Below, piece by piece: positions 23,830-32,298 of a DNA stretch of 59,682 bases. The stretch covers positions 1 to 59,682 of the forward strand of contig JAUVVB010000012.1 in NCBI GenBank assembly GCA_030604825.1, given 5' to 3'. The notes beneath the pieces were generated by a model. The model had not been told where the DNA came from, did no database searches, and saw nothing but the letters and a program-made list of their open reading frames with translations. The translations under genes were made by a program, and so were the position numbers. The stretch is from Chloroflexota bacterium. Lineage in GTDB: Bacteria; Chloroflexota; Dehalococcoidia; E44-bin15. Every line of letters begins with the position of its first letter. Position 1 is the first letter of the stretch.

Positions 23830-24981
23830 ATGATGTCGCCACGCCAAGGTCTATTCGCTAAAGCAATGGTGAAATGTAAGGGATGTGGTAGGGAGTCCCC
23901 GCTCATCTCTCAATCCCTTGAGCTCTGCCTCGATTGCATTCGTTCCGATTTTGAAAGGGTCAGCAGCCATATTGAAAGGGTGCACCAGCAGGCCAGGGAG
24001 CCCTTCAACCTGCCGAGCCAACCCCCCCAGGATGAAGCGGGGAAACGGTGTAATCTGTGCCTCAATGAATGCCTGATTGGCCCTGGTGGAATAAGCTACT
24101 GCGGGCTGCGTTCCAACAAAGATGGGCGGCTTATCGGGGCCAGCGCCGAGGTGGGGAACGTCAGCTGGTACCACGACCCCCTGCCCACCAATTGCGTTGG
24201 CGATTGGGTCTGCCCCGGGGGAACGGGGGTGGGTTATCCCCGCTTTGCCTATAGGGAGGGGCCGGAGTACGGCCATAAAAACCTGGCCGTCTTCTATCAG
24301 GCGTGCTCCTTCGATTGCATCTTCTGCCAGAACTGGCATTACCGCCTGTTGGCAACCAAGGAGGCAAGGGTTAGCGCCTCTTTTCTCGCCGATCAGGTGG
24401 ACGAAAAGACCTCCTGCATCTGCTATTTTGGCGGTGACCCCACCCCTCAGCTTCCCCACGCCCTTCGTGCCTCCCGCCTCGCCCTGGAAAGGAATAGGGG
24501 CAGGATCCTGCGCATCTGCTGGGAGACCAATGGCTCGATGCATCCTGGGCTGCTGAGGAAGGCTGCTGAGCTTTCGTTGAACTCGGGGGGCTGCATAAAG
24601 TTTGACCTCAAGGCGCGGAGCGAGGAGCTCCACATCGCCCTCTGTGGGGTGAGCAATAAGCGGACGCTGGAGAACTTTCGCCTCCTTTCAGGGTATGCCA
24701 GGCAGAGGCCATCGCCGCCATTCTTGATGGCCAGCACCCTCCTCGTCCCGGGGTATATCGATGTGGAGGAGGTCAGGGGGATCGCCTCCTTCATCGCCTC
24801 CCTCGATGCCCATATTCCCTATAGCCTTCTTGCCTTCCACCCCCAGTTCCTTATGCGGGATCTGCCCACCACCTCGAGGAGGCTTGCCCTTGACTGCCTT
24901 GGGGTGGCAAAGGAGGCAGGGCTCACGAATGTCAGGATCGGAAACATCCATCTGCTGAGGGATTACGATCAGACTCCTTGA
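23830..24981 (+). CDS. Radical SAM protein, pyruvate-formate-lyase-activase-like
   Basis: A 383-residue radical SAM protein. The 4Fe-4S/SAM motif is CSFDCIFCQNW (about residues 159-169). An N-terminal extension carries further cysteine pairs (CKGCG, CLDC, CNLCLNEC, CGL), suggesting extra metal sites. The body (YFGGDPTPQ, WETNG, KFDLKA) matches COG1180/COG1313 activases. No glycyl-radical enzyme or AmmeMemoRadiSam partner gene lies next to it, so the substrate is unknown. Start 23830 is used; ATG 23866, just before the first CxxC, is also plausible. It precedes nusB by about 50 bases. Confidence 0.82.
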   Translation: MMSPRQGLFAKAMVKCKGCGRESPLISQSLELCLDCIRSDFERVSSHIERVHQQAREPFNLPSQPPQDEAGKRCNLCLNECLIGPGGISYCGLRSNKDGRLIGASAEVGNVSWYHDPLPTNCVGDWVCPGGTGVGYPRFAYREGPEYGHKNLAVFYQACSFDCIFCQNWHYRLLATKEARVSASFLADQVDEKTSCICYFGGDPTPQLPHALRASRLALERNRGRILRICWETNGSMHPGLLRKAAELSLNSGGCIKFDLKARSEELHIALCGVSNKRTLENFRLLSGYARQRPSPPFLMASTLLVPGYIDVEEVRGIASFIASLDAHIPYSLLAFHPQFLMRDLPTTSRRLALDCLGVAKEAGLTNVRIGNIHLLRDYDQTP

Positions 24982-25034
24982 AAGATGGCGAAGCGGAAAC
25001 AGTTAGCTATAAAATCAGCAACTAGGTCGAAAAA

Positions 25035-25445
25035 ATGGCCGGCATTCGCAGAAAGGCGAGGATCATAGCCCTGCAGGCGCTGTTTGAGGTGGACTCGGTG
25101 GCCCACGATGCAGAGGAGACCCTAAATCGGCTGCTGGAAGAGACCTCCCTGCCTGCGGAAGCGGCAGCCTTCGCCAGGGAGCTGATGAGGGGGGTTTTGA
25201 CAAATCGGGAGAGAATCGATAATATGATTCAAACCCATGCCCCGGCGTGGCCGGTATCGCAGCTTGCTGCCATAGACCGGAACATTCTGAGGCTTGCCAT
25301 CTTTGAGATTTTGTTGAATAATAAGGTCCCGGTTAGGGCTGCCATCAACGAAGCGGTGGAGCTGGCCAAGACCTTTGGCAGCGAGAACTCCCCAAGGTTT
25401 ATCAATGGGGTTCTGGGCACTGTCAGCGCTCAAGCAAGCAGATAG
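25035..25445 (+). CDS. nusB: Transcription antitermination factor NusB
   Basis: 136 residues, all helical, with RRKARIIALQALFEVD at the N-terminus and the conserved IDRNILRLAIFEIL and VELAKTFGSENSPRFINGVLG segments. NusB binds boxA RNA with NusE (S10) to promote antitermination of rRNA operons. It sits 15 bases before acpP and behind the radical SAM gene. Confidence 0.95.
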   Translation: MAGIRRKARIIALQALFEVDSVAHDAEETLNRLLEETSLPAEAAAFARELMRGVLTNRERIDNMIQTHAPAWPVSQLAAIDRNILRLAIFEILLNNKVPVRAAINEAVELAKTFGSENSPRFINGVLGTVSAQASR

Positions 25446-25460
25446 GAGAGGGGGTGCAAT

Positions 25461-25721
25461 TTGGCAACTATCTTTGACAGGCTGAAGAAGATCGTCATCG
25501 ACCAACTGGGCGTGGAGGAGGAGAAGGTGGTCCCCGCTGCTTCCTTCGTGGAGGACCTCAATGCCGACTCCTTGGACCTGGTGGAGCTGATCATGGCCAT
25601 TGAGGAGGAATTCAGCAGCGACAACCTCCAGATAAGGATATCCGATGAGGATGCAGAGGGGATAAGGACGGCTCAGGATGCGATAGACTATCTCAAGGAA
25701 TTGGGGATAGAGGACGAATAG
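25461..25721 (+). CDS. acpP: Acyl carrier protein
   Basis: 86 residues, acidic, with the phosphopantetheine attachment motif [14 protein letters not shown] (Ser about 37). It carries acyl chains for fatty-acid synthesis with FabD and FabK encoded upstream. The start is a TTG preceded by GGAGAGGGGG. The stop is 5 bases from the convergent trxB stop, with no strong terminator between. Confidence 0.95.
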   Translation: MATIFDRLKKIVIDQLGVEEEKVVPAASFVEDLNADSLDLVELIMAIEEEFSSDNLQIRISDEDAEGIRTAQDAIDYLKELGIEDE

Positions 25722-25726
25722 GCATT

Positions 25727-26656
25727 CTATCTATGTTGGCTGAGGAACCTCTCCGTGGAGAGGGCAGCGGTGGCGCCATCTGCCGCTGCGGTTATTATCT
25801 GTCGGGGCGAGTTTTTGCGGACATCCCCGGCGGCACAAACACCCGCTATCTCGGTCTCCATCATCTCATTGGTCGGAATGTGGCCCTCACTATCCAGGGG
25901 GAGCAGACCCCGCAGGTATCCAGTATTGGGATGTAGTCCCACGTAGATAAACACCCCCGATACCTCCAGCACCCTTTTATCCCCCGTCTTAACGTTATGC
26001 AGGCTGAGCCCGCTGACCTTATCATCGCCCCGGATCTCCTCCACCACGGTGTCCCACAGGAACTCCATTTTGGGGTTGGTGAAGGCCCTTTCTTGAAACA
26101 GCTTGCCAGCGCGGAGCTGATCGCGACGGTGAATCAAGATCACCTTGGAGGCAAATCTGGTGAGCATTATCCCCTCCTCCACCGCCGAATCCCCTCCTCC
26201 GATTACCGCCACCACCTGGTCCTTGAAAAGGGGGCCATCGCAGGTGGCGCAGTAGGAGACCCCCTTGCCCAAGAATTCCTCCTCCCCGGGCACCCCCAGC
26301 CTGTTGGGCTCGGCACCCCCAGCGATGATCACCGCCTTTGCCCTAAATTCGCCTTCGGTGGTGTTTATCACCTTGGCTTGCTCGGCGAGCTCGATGGCGG
26401 TGACCTCGGCGGCAACCGTCTCCAGCCCGTATTTCATCGCCTGCTGAAGCATGGCCTGGCCCAGCTCATATCCCGAGATGCCCTCGGGAAAGCCGGGGTA
26501 GTTCTCCACCCGCTCCACATTGGCGATCTGGCCACCGAAGATGGCCTTCTCGATGAGGAGGGCGTTGAGCTTTGCCCTTGAGGCATAGAGCCCGGCGCTG
26601 AGGCCGGCAGGCCCTCCCCCGATGATGATCACGTCGTATACCGGCGCTGAAGTCAT
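25727..26656 (-). CDS. trxB: Thioredoxin reductase
   Basis: A 309-residue low-molecular-weight thioredoxin reductase. It has FAD site IIIGGGPAGLSAGLYASR, the redox-active disulfide CATC in SYCATCDGP, NADPH motif VIGGGDSAVEEG with HRRDQLRA, and the C-terminal CAAGDVR. It should reduce the thioredoxin encoded 15 bases upstream (26672-26998). It is the last gene of the M20-activase-plsX-trxA-trxB minus-strand unit. A second, more divergent reductase is at 58293. Confidence 0.95.
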   Translation of the reverse strand: MTSAPVYDVIIIGGGPAGLSAGLYASRAKLNALLIEKAIFGGQIANVERVENYPGFPEGISGYELGQAMLQQAMKYGLETVAAEVTAIELAEQAKVINTTEGEFRAKAVIIAGGAEPNRLGVPGEEEFLGKGVSYCATCDGPLFKDQVVAVIGGGDSAVEEGIMLTRFASKVILIHRRDQLRAGKLFQERAFTNPKMEFLWDTVVEEIRGDDKVSGLSLHNVKTGDKRVLEVSGVFIYVGLHPNTGYLRGLLPLDSEGHIPTNEMMETEIAGVCAAGDVRKNSPRQIITAAADGATAALSTERFLSQHR

Positions 26657-26671
26657 GGCATTCCTCCGGGA

Positions 26672-26998
26672 TCAGGTGAGGGCCTCGTCCAGGGCCTTCT
26701 TGAGCTCAGCTTTTGGCTTAAAGCCCACGATCTGGGAAACGGGCTTCCCCTCCTTGAACAGGAGCATGGTGGGGATGGCGGAAATGCCATATCTTGAGGC
26801 CAGGGCAGGCGCTTCATCCACATTGAGTCTGGCGATGCTCATCCTCCCCTGGTACTCCTCTGCCAGCTCCTCCAGGATAGGGGCCACCGCAAGGCAAGGG
26901 GCGCACCACGGGGCCCAAAAATCCACCAGCACCGGCATATTCGCCTTGAGCACCGTTTGCTCAAAGGTCTTGTCATCGACAGTCACTGGTTTTGCCAT
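26672..26998 (-). CDS. trxA: Thioredoxin
   Basis: 108 residues with the thioredoxin fold. The active site is WCAPC rather than the usual WCGPC, a known variant. The cis-proline motif is SAIPTMLLF. ATG 26998 follows AGGGGTG. The gene is 8 bases after plsX and before trxB, so the redox pair is co-expressed with phospholipid synthesis. The Gly-to-Ala change may shift the redox potential (inference). Confidence 0.95.
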   Translation of the reverse strand: MAKPVTVDDKTFEQTVLKANMPVLVDFWAPWCAPCLAVAPILEELAEEYQGRMSIARLNVDEAPALASRYGISAIPTMLLFKEGKPVSQIVGFKPKAELKKALDEALT

Positions 26999-27006
26999 AA
27001 TCACCC

Positions 27007-27990
27007 CTATTTTATCCCCATCCTTATTGCCTCCACTGCCCGCTGCTCCGCCGCCTGTTTGGCAATGACGATGGCGTTCTTGATCGCCCGGGCGTCGCTG
27101 CGCCCATGGGCGATGATCACGTTCCCATTTACCCCCAGAAGGGGAACCCCGCCATGCTCGGCATAGTCCAGGGAACGAATAGCGCTGCGAAAGGTCTGCT
27201 GCAACACGAAGGATACCACCCTGAGGTAGGGTCTCCTGGCGATCGCCTGGTTGAGGGAGTAGATCACCATCTCCCCCAGCCCCTCCCCGGCCTTAAGCAC
27301 CACATTTCCGGTGAAGCCATCGGTGACCAGCACGTCGACCACCCCCTTGGGCATGTCGTTGCCCTCCACATTGCCCACGAAGTTCAAGCTGGTGCCCTTG
27401 AGCAGCTCGTGGCTCTCTCGAATTAGCTGGTTCCCCTTGCTCTCCTCGCCGCCAATGCTGAGCAGCCCTACCCTGGGCTGGGGGATGCCAAAGACCCTTT
27501 CCATATAGACGCTTCCCATCTGAGCGAACTGAACCAGGAAGCTGGGCTTGCAATCGGCATTGGCCCCCACATCGAGCAGCAGAAGGGTATGCCACGGGGT
27601 GGTGAAGAGGTATCCCAGGGCGGGGCGCTCCACCCCGGGGATGCTGCCCAGGATAAGCAGCGCCGCCGCCATCACCGCCCCGCTATTTCCCGCGGAGACG
27701 AAGGCGGAGACCTCCCCCTCCTTAAGCAGCTTCATGCCCACCACGATGGATGAATTGCGCTTGTGTCGCACCGCCTGCGCCGGGTGCTCATCAAAACCCA
27801 CCACCTCATCGGCGTTGACGATGGAGATACTAAGCCCGCTGAGGCGGTAGTCTGCCAGCACCTCCTCCACCTCCCCCCGCCTGCCCACCAGCACCATCTC
27901 TCCCCCCCGCTTACGGGCAGCCTCCAGTGCCCCCTTCACTACCTCTCGGGGGGCATTTTCACCTCCCATGGCGTCAACACCGATTCTCAT
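27007..27990 (-). CDS. plsX: Phosphate acyltransferase PlsX
   Basis: A 327-residue PlsX, which makes acyl-phosphate from acyl-ACP for phosphatidic acid synthesis. It begins MRIGVDAMGGENAPREVV, the standard PlsX N-terminus, and has SAGNSGAVMAAAL, LLDVGANADCKP and VTDGFTGNVVLK. A longer frame extends 81 codons upstream but runs through the activase gene on the same strand and is not real. The start has a GAGGGGAAG site and is 7 bases after the activase stop. Confidence 0.95.
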   Translation of the reverse strand: MRIGVDAMGGENAPREVVKGALEAARKRGGEMVLVGRRGEVEEVLADYRLSGLSISIVNADEVVGFDEHPAQAVRHKRNSSIVVGMKLLKEGEVSAFVSAGNSGAVMAAALLILGSIPGVERPALGYLFTTPWHTLLLLDVGANADCKPSFLVQFAQMGSVYMERVFGIPQPRVGLLSIGGEESKGNQLIRESHELLKGTSLNFVGNVEGNDMPKGVVDVLVTDGFTGNVVLKAGEGLGEMVIYSLNQAIARRPYLRVVSFVLQQTFRSAIRSLDYAEHGGVPLLGVNGNVIIAHGRSDARAIKNAIVIAKQAAEQRAVEAIRMGIK

Positions 27991-27997
27991 CTTCCCC

Positions 27998-28963
27998 TCA
28001 GCCACTTGCGGCCCTCTCCCACATATCGCAGCGTCCTCCCCATCGGGCAAGCAACCTGCCGTTGAGGGATATCTGGGCGATCTGGCAAATATGGGGGCAG
28101 GCCTTACATTCGAAGAAAGAGGTGCCGAAGTTGGCATCGGCCACGGCAAAGCCTTTGAACCTGGTTCCATTGCCGCGGATGGCCATCTCCTCGTGGGCAA
28201 GGAGGGCAGCCCCAATGGCCCCCATAACCTCATGATGGGGGGGCACGATGACCTTGCTCTCCAGGGCCTCTTCCAAGGCCCTCACCATGCCCCGGTTGAA
28301 GGCGACGCCCCCCTGAAAAACGATGGGGGGCAGGATCTCCTTGCCCAAACCGACGCTGTTGAGGTAGTTTCGCACCAATGCCTGGCACAGACCATAGATA
28401 ATATCCTCGACGCGATGCCCCATCTGCTGCTTATGGAGCATATCCGACTCAGCGAAAACGGTGCACCTGCCGGCGATGCGCACCGGCTTTTTGCTCTGAA
28501 GCGCCCTGTTTCCAAACTCCTCGATCCTGATATTGAGGCGTGATGCCTGCTGGTCGAGGAAGCTCCCCGTGCCCGCAGCGCACACGGTGTTCATGCCGAA
28601 GTCGGTAAACATGCCGTCCCGAATCATGATGATCTTCGAGTCCTGCCCCCCGATGTCGATGACCGTCCGCACCTCGGGGATGTAGTGAAGGGCAGCCACG
28701 GCGTGGCTGGTGATCTCGTTCTTGATCACATCGGCGCTGACGATCACCCCGGCGAGGTGGCGGGCGCTGCCCGTGGTGCCCACACCGCGGATGTGGGCAT
28801 CGCCGGGAAGCTTTGTGGCTATCTGCCTAAGGCCCTGCTGCACCATGGCGATGGGCTTTCCCTGAGTCCTGAGATAGAGGGCATGGAGGAGCTGGTCCTC
28901 CTCATCGAGGACGGCAAATTTCGTGGTCACCGATCCCACATCGATGCCGAGGTAGACTTCCAT
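27998..28963 (-). CDS. 2-hydroxyacyl-CoA dehydratase activase-type ATPase (BcrAD/HgdC family)
   Basis: A 321-residue ASKHA-fold ATPase. GIDVGSVTTKFAVLD and the IDIGGQDSK motif bind nucleotide. NTVCAAGTGSFLDQQ and RCTVFAESD contain the cysteines that in HgdC-type activases hold a 4Fe-4S cluster between two subunits. A C-terminal cysteine-containing tail (ECKACPHIC, GRCDMW) is additional. Such proteins inject an energised electron into 2-hydroxyacyl-CoA dehydratases or benzoyl-CoA reductases. No dehydratase partner is in the window, so the target is unknown. It sits between an M20 hydrolase and plsX with gaps of 7-9 bases. Confidence 0.88.
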   Translation of the reverse strand: MEVYLGIDVGSVTTKFAVLDEEDQLLHALYLRTQGKPIAMVQQGLRQIATKLPGDAHIRGVGTTGSARHLAGVIVSADVIKNEITSHAVAALHYIPEVRTVIDIGGQDSKIIMIRDGMFTDFGMNTVCAAGTGSFLDQQASRLNIRIEEFGNRALQSKKPVRIAGRCTVFAESDMLHKQQMGHRVEDIIYGLCQALVRNYLNSVGLGKEILPPIVFQGGVAFNRGMVRALEEALESKVIVPPHHEVMGAIGAALLAHEEMAIRGNGTRFKGFAVADANFGTSFFECKACPHICQIAQISLNGRLLARWGGRCDMWERAASG

Positions 28964-28972
28964 CCCTCTCCT

Positions 28973-30151
28973 TTAGCGGGAAAGGAATTCCTCCCTGACC
29001 CGCTCCATCTCCTCCGCCCGGCAAATAAGGTCGACCACCATCATCGCCATGGCCTTTGCTCCATCGATAAGCCCCCGATGCCCCGTTTCCGAAGCGGCAG
29101 CCCAGGCAAACTCTGGCGAATGGGGTAGAACCTCGGGGGGTGCTATGGCTACATAGGGATGAATGCTGGGCACCACAGCGCTGACGTTTCCCATATCGGT
29201 ACTGCCAAAGGGTCTGTCCGAGGGTGGCAACACCTTACGCCCTAGGGCCTCCATATTCCTGGCGAACAACTCCGCCAGAGCCAGGTTCATGCGCATTGGG
29301 GCGTAGTAGCCCTCAGACCACTTATACTCCAAACGAGCGCCAGTAGCCAGGGCGGCTGCCTTAAAACAGTTTATCACCTTTTCCCTCAGTTCTTCAAGAT
29401 AGACCTCATCCTCAGCGCGCACCAGGAAGCTCGCCGAGGTGTAGGCAGGGACGATGTTGGGTGCCTCTCCACCCTGGGTGATTATGCCATGGATGCGTGC
29501 TCGCTCCCTGATGTGCTGCCTCAGGGAATTGATCCCGTTGAATGCCTGGATCATCGCCTCCAGGGCGTTTATCCCTTCCTCAGGGTGGGCGGCGGCATGA
29601 GCCGCCTTGCCAAAGAATTCCACCTCCAGGTTGATGCAGGCCAAAGCCGGGGTGCCAGCCCTGTCCTGCACGCTGGGATGAACCATCATGGCGGCGTCTA
29701 TATCGTCAAAGGCGCCCCGCTGAACCATGATCCCCTTTGCCCCATGGAGCTCCTCGGCAGGGGTGCCGATGATGACGACGCTTCCCCCCATCTGGTCTAT
29801 GGCACCTCTGAGGGCGACCGCCGCGCCAACGGCAGCGGCGGCTATTATGTTATGGCCGCAGGCATGTCCCAGCTTGGGCAGGGCATCATATTCGGCAACG
29901 AGGGCGATGGCCGGCTTCCCCGAGCCATAGCTCCCCCTGAAGGAGGTTTCCAGCCCGCAAATCCCTTTTTCGACCTTAAAGGTGTTTCTTCTAAGGTAGG
30001 AAGTTAGCCATCGGGATGCTTTTACCTCTTGTAACCCTAGTTCTGGGTTTTGGTGGATCCTCAGGCTGAGCTCGATAAGCTCATCCCGGCGAGCATCAAC
30101 CTCCTTTGCCACCATGGCCTTCAATTTCTCTATATCCAAGGCCCACCCCAA
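28973..30151 (-). CDS. M20 family amidohydrolase/peptidase (ACY1-like, AbgB type)
   Basis: A 392-residue M20D-type metal-dependent amidohydrolase. Motifs: LRIHQNPELGLQE, ALVAEYDALPKLGHACGHN (metal-binding His and Asp), TPAEELHGAKGIM (catalytic Glu pair) and KAAHAAAHPEEGINALEAM in the dimerisation domain. Family members cleave N-acyl or p-aminobenzoyl-glutamate-type amides; the substrate here is not evident. It is first in the minus-strand unit leading to plsX and trxAB. A TATAAT (-10, 30176-30181) lies about 25 bases upstream, with only a weak -35 (TGGAAA). Confidence 0.88.
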   Translation of the reverse strand: MGWALDIEKLKAMVAKEVDARRDELIELSLRIHQNPELGLQEVKASRWLTSYLRRNTFKVEKGICGLETSFRGSYGSGKPAIALVAEYDALPKLGHACGHNIIAAAAVGAAVALRGAIDQMGGSVVIIGTPAEELHGAKGIMVQRGAFDDIDAAMMVHPSVQDRAGTPALACINLEVEFFGKAAHAAAHPEEGINALEAMIQAFNGINSLRQHIRERARIHGIITQGGEAPNIVPAYTSASFLVRAEDEVYLEELREKVINCFKAAALATGARLEYKWSEGYYAPMRMNLALAELFARNMEALGRKVLPPSDRPFGSTDMGNVSAVVPSIHPYVAIAPPEVLPHSPEFAWAAASETGHRGLIDGAKAMAMMVVDLICRAEEMERVREEFLSR

Positions 30152-30215
30152 AAGGCGACTTCAAAAAGTTCCACCATTATAAACTGAAAAGGCAGCTATT
30201 TCCAGCACCAAGGGG

Positions 30216-31322
30216 CTAGTGTTTCAGCTCCTGGAGCCTCAGGGCAAATTGGATCAAGCTGTCGCGCAGGATCATCCCCAGAAGCCTTCCCTCCCCCACC
30301 ACCGCCACCAGATCCAGGCTCTCCTCTTCCATGTGCTCAAGCACCGTTATCGCATCATCTGAGGGGCGCACCGCCCTCAATTTGTCCACCGCGGTCATCG
30401 CCCGCCCTGCAGTGGTGAGGTCCCAGTACTCCCTGGGGATCTCCTTTATCTGGCGCAGCGTCAGAATGCCCTCCACCCTGCCCGCCTCCGCGACCAGAAA
30501 CAAGGGGCTGCCAGTGAGAAGCTGCCCCTGAATCACTTCCTTGATGGTGGTGCTTGAGGGAATGGTGGGGAAGTCCTGGATCATCACCTCTTTGGCGGTG
30601 AACCCCCTGAGGTCCTCGCGCACCAGGGTCTGCCGGTAGCTTGTCCTGGTGGCGTTGTTGAGGAACCAGCCCAGCAGTATGAACCAAAGCCCATTGAGCC
30701 AACCCCCCAGAAAGAGGAAGACGATGCCACCGAGGATGAACAGGTAGGAGACGCCATAGCCGGAAAGGGAGGCGATGCGGGTTGCCCTCCTGTAGTTTCG
30801 GGTAATCATCCAGGCGATGGAGCGCAGCACCCGGCCACCGTCCAGGGGGAAGCCCGGTATCATGTTGAAGAAGGCAAGCATGCCATTGATAAATGCCAGC
30901 CACCATGCCAGAGCTGCCAGGTAGCTGCTGAAGCCCTGACTGATCCAGAAAATGCCGTAGAACAGACCACCAAGCGCCAGGCTGCATAGAGGGCCGGCAG
31001 CAGCCATCTTGAGCTCGGTGCCGGGGCGGGTTGCCTCTCTGGTTATGTGGGCCACGCCGCCAAAGACGAACAGGGTGATGCTCCTTACCGGGATGCCACT
31101 CCTGATGCTAACGGCGCTATGGGCAAGTTCATGGGCCAGCACCGAGGCGAAGAAGAGCAGGCTGGTGGCGATGCCAATGGCCCAGCGGTGTGCTGTGGGC
31201 CAGCCTTCGGGGAAGTAGTAGAGGGATAGCATCATGGTGACCAGGGCAAAGATGATGAACCAGCTATAGTCTATGCGTAAGGGGATGCCGAAGATCTTGC
31301 CCAACTCAATGGCCCGGCCCAT
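30216..31322 (-). CDS. Site-2 protease (M50) with C-terminal CBS domains
   Basis: A 368-residue membrane metalloprotease. The zinc site HELAH is in the second or third membrane segment, and the distal NMIPGFPLDGGRVLR supplies the aspartate ligand. Several hydrophobic segments precede two CBS domains (from about residue 240, TAKEVMIQDFPTIPS and TTAGRAMTAVDKLRAV). Such proteases cut transmembrane substrates such as anti-sigma factors; CBS domains probably sense nucleotides. The ATG at 31322 has GAGG at good spacing; GTG 31331 is an alternative. No candidate substrate gene adjoins. Confidence 0.9.
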   Translation of the reverse strand: MGRAIELGKIFGIPLRIDYSWFIIFALVTMMLSLYYFPEGWPTAHRWAIGIATSLLFFASVLAHELAHSAVSIRSGIPVRSITLFVFGGVAHITREATRPGTELKMAAAGPLCSLALGGLFYGIFWISQGFSSYLAALAWWLAFINGMLAFFNMIPGFPLDGGRVLRSIAWMITRNYRRATRIASLSGYGVSYLFILGGIVFLFLGGWLNGLWFILLGWFLNNATRTSYRQTLVREDLRGFTAKEVMIQDFPTIPSSTTIKEVIQGQLLTGSPLFLVAEAGRVEGILTLRQIKEIPREYWDLTTAGRAMTAVDKLRAVRPSDDAITVLEHMEEESLDLVAVVGEGRLLGMILRDSLIQFALRLQELKH

Positions 31323-31345
31323 CTTTTCCACCTCGCTCTATTCCC

Positions 31346-31374
31346 ACATTACATCAACGGATAGCTTGTGTCAA
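31346..31374 (-). promoter_or_regulatory. Promoter of the site-2 protease gene
   Basis: Minus strand: consensus -35 TTGACA (31369-31374), 17-base spacer, -10 TAATGT (31346-31351). It separates this gene from the polyamine operon that ends at 31432. Confidence 0.65.
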
Positions 31375-31431
31375 TGAGGCTTTTGTGGGATGCGCTGCTG
31401 AGGGTGGAGGCAGTTTCCCACCCACAAGGAA

Positions 31432-32298
31432 TCAGGTCGAAAACGCATAGCCCATGAGCTTATAGGCTAGCTTAGCTGCGAGGAAGGCGCAGGAGGCCGG
31501 TCCCTCCTTGGGGCAAAGCTCCACCAGGTCGAAGCCAACGATGCTCCTTTCCCCAGCCACCCGCCGCAGCAGCCCCAATATCTCATACCAGCCCATGCCC
31601 CCGGGCTCCGGGGTGCTCACCGCCGCCATAATGGAGGGGTCGAGAACATCGAGGTCAATTGTAATATATACCTCTTTGGAGAGGGAGGAAAGGATTTCCT
31701 GGGCGGAGGTGTGGTCTAAGGGGGCGAAGAATGGTTGCATCCGGTTTTGGGCCAGGAACTGGTGCTCCTCTTGGCTCAGGCTGCGGATGCCCACCTGAAC
31801 GATGGGGCATTGCTCCAGCACGCGACGCATCACGCAGGCATGGCTGTATTTTGTGCCCTGGTGTTCATCGCGGAGGTCGGCATGGGCATCCAGCTGCAAT
31901 ACGCTGAGGCGGGGGAATTTCTGCACCAAGGCCCTCACCATGCCCAGGGTGAGGGAGTGTTCCCCGCCCAGCATGACCACGAACTTCTCCTTTCGCACCA
32001 GTTCGCTGGCAACCTGGTGGACGCGCTCAATGGTCTGTTGCGGCCCGCCCATAGAGGGCTCCAGTTCAGGAAGGGTGTGAATGCCGCAGCGATAGATGAG
32101 CCCCAGCGCCTGGTCAAATTGCTCCAGATATTGGGAGGCATCGATGATGGCCATCGGCCCATCCCTGGAGCCGCTGCGCCACTCGGTGGTGCTATCATAG
32201 GGGATGGGGAGCACTACCGCCCTCGATTTCTCGAAATCGGCATACTCCTCGGGGACGGCAGCGAAGTTTCTCCGGGGGTGAAAAAGCTCCCTATTCAT
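31432..32298 (-). CDS. speB: Agmatinase / ureohydrolase family
   Basis: A 288-residue binuclear manganese ureohydrolase. Metal-binding motifs are GGEHSLT, LDAHADLRD and TIDLDVLDPS. It should cleave agmatine to putrescine and urea, or an aminopropyl-agmatine as in Thermus. The reading that extends to 32502 is rejected. ATG 32298 overlaps the stop of the deoxyhypusine-synthase-like gene by 4 bases (ATGA), so the two are coupled. It is the third gene of a polyamine operon with AdoMet decarboxylase. No arginine decarboxylase is visible nearby. Confidence 0.88.
   Translation of the reverse strand: MNRELFHPRRNFAAVPEEYADFEKSRAVVLPIPYDSTTEWRSGSRDGPMAIIDASQYLEQFDQALGLIYRCGIHTLPELEPSMGGPQQTIERVHQVASELVRKEKFVVMLGGEHSLTLGMVRALVQKFPRLSVLQLDAHADLRDEHQGTKYSHACVMRRVLEQCPIVQVGIRSLSQEEHQFLAQNRMQPFFAPLDHTSAQEILSSLSKEVYITIDLDVLDPSIMAAVSTPEPGGMGWYEILGLLRRVAGERSIVGFDLVELCPKEGPASCAFLAAKLAYKLMGYAFST

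Noticed and set aside
27991-28233. 81-codon N-terminal extension of PlsX
   Set aside because: It overlaps the same-strand activase gene. Standard PlsX begins at MRIGVDAMGG with a good ribosome binding site at 27990.
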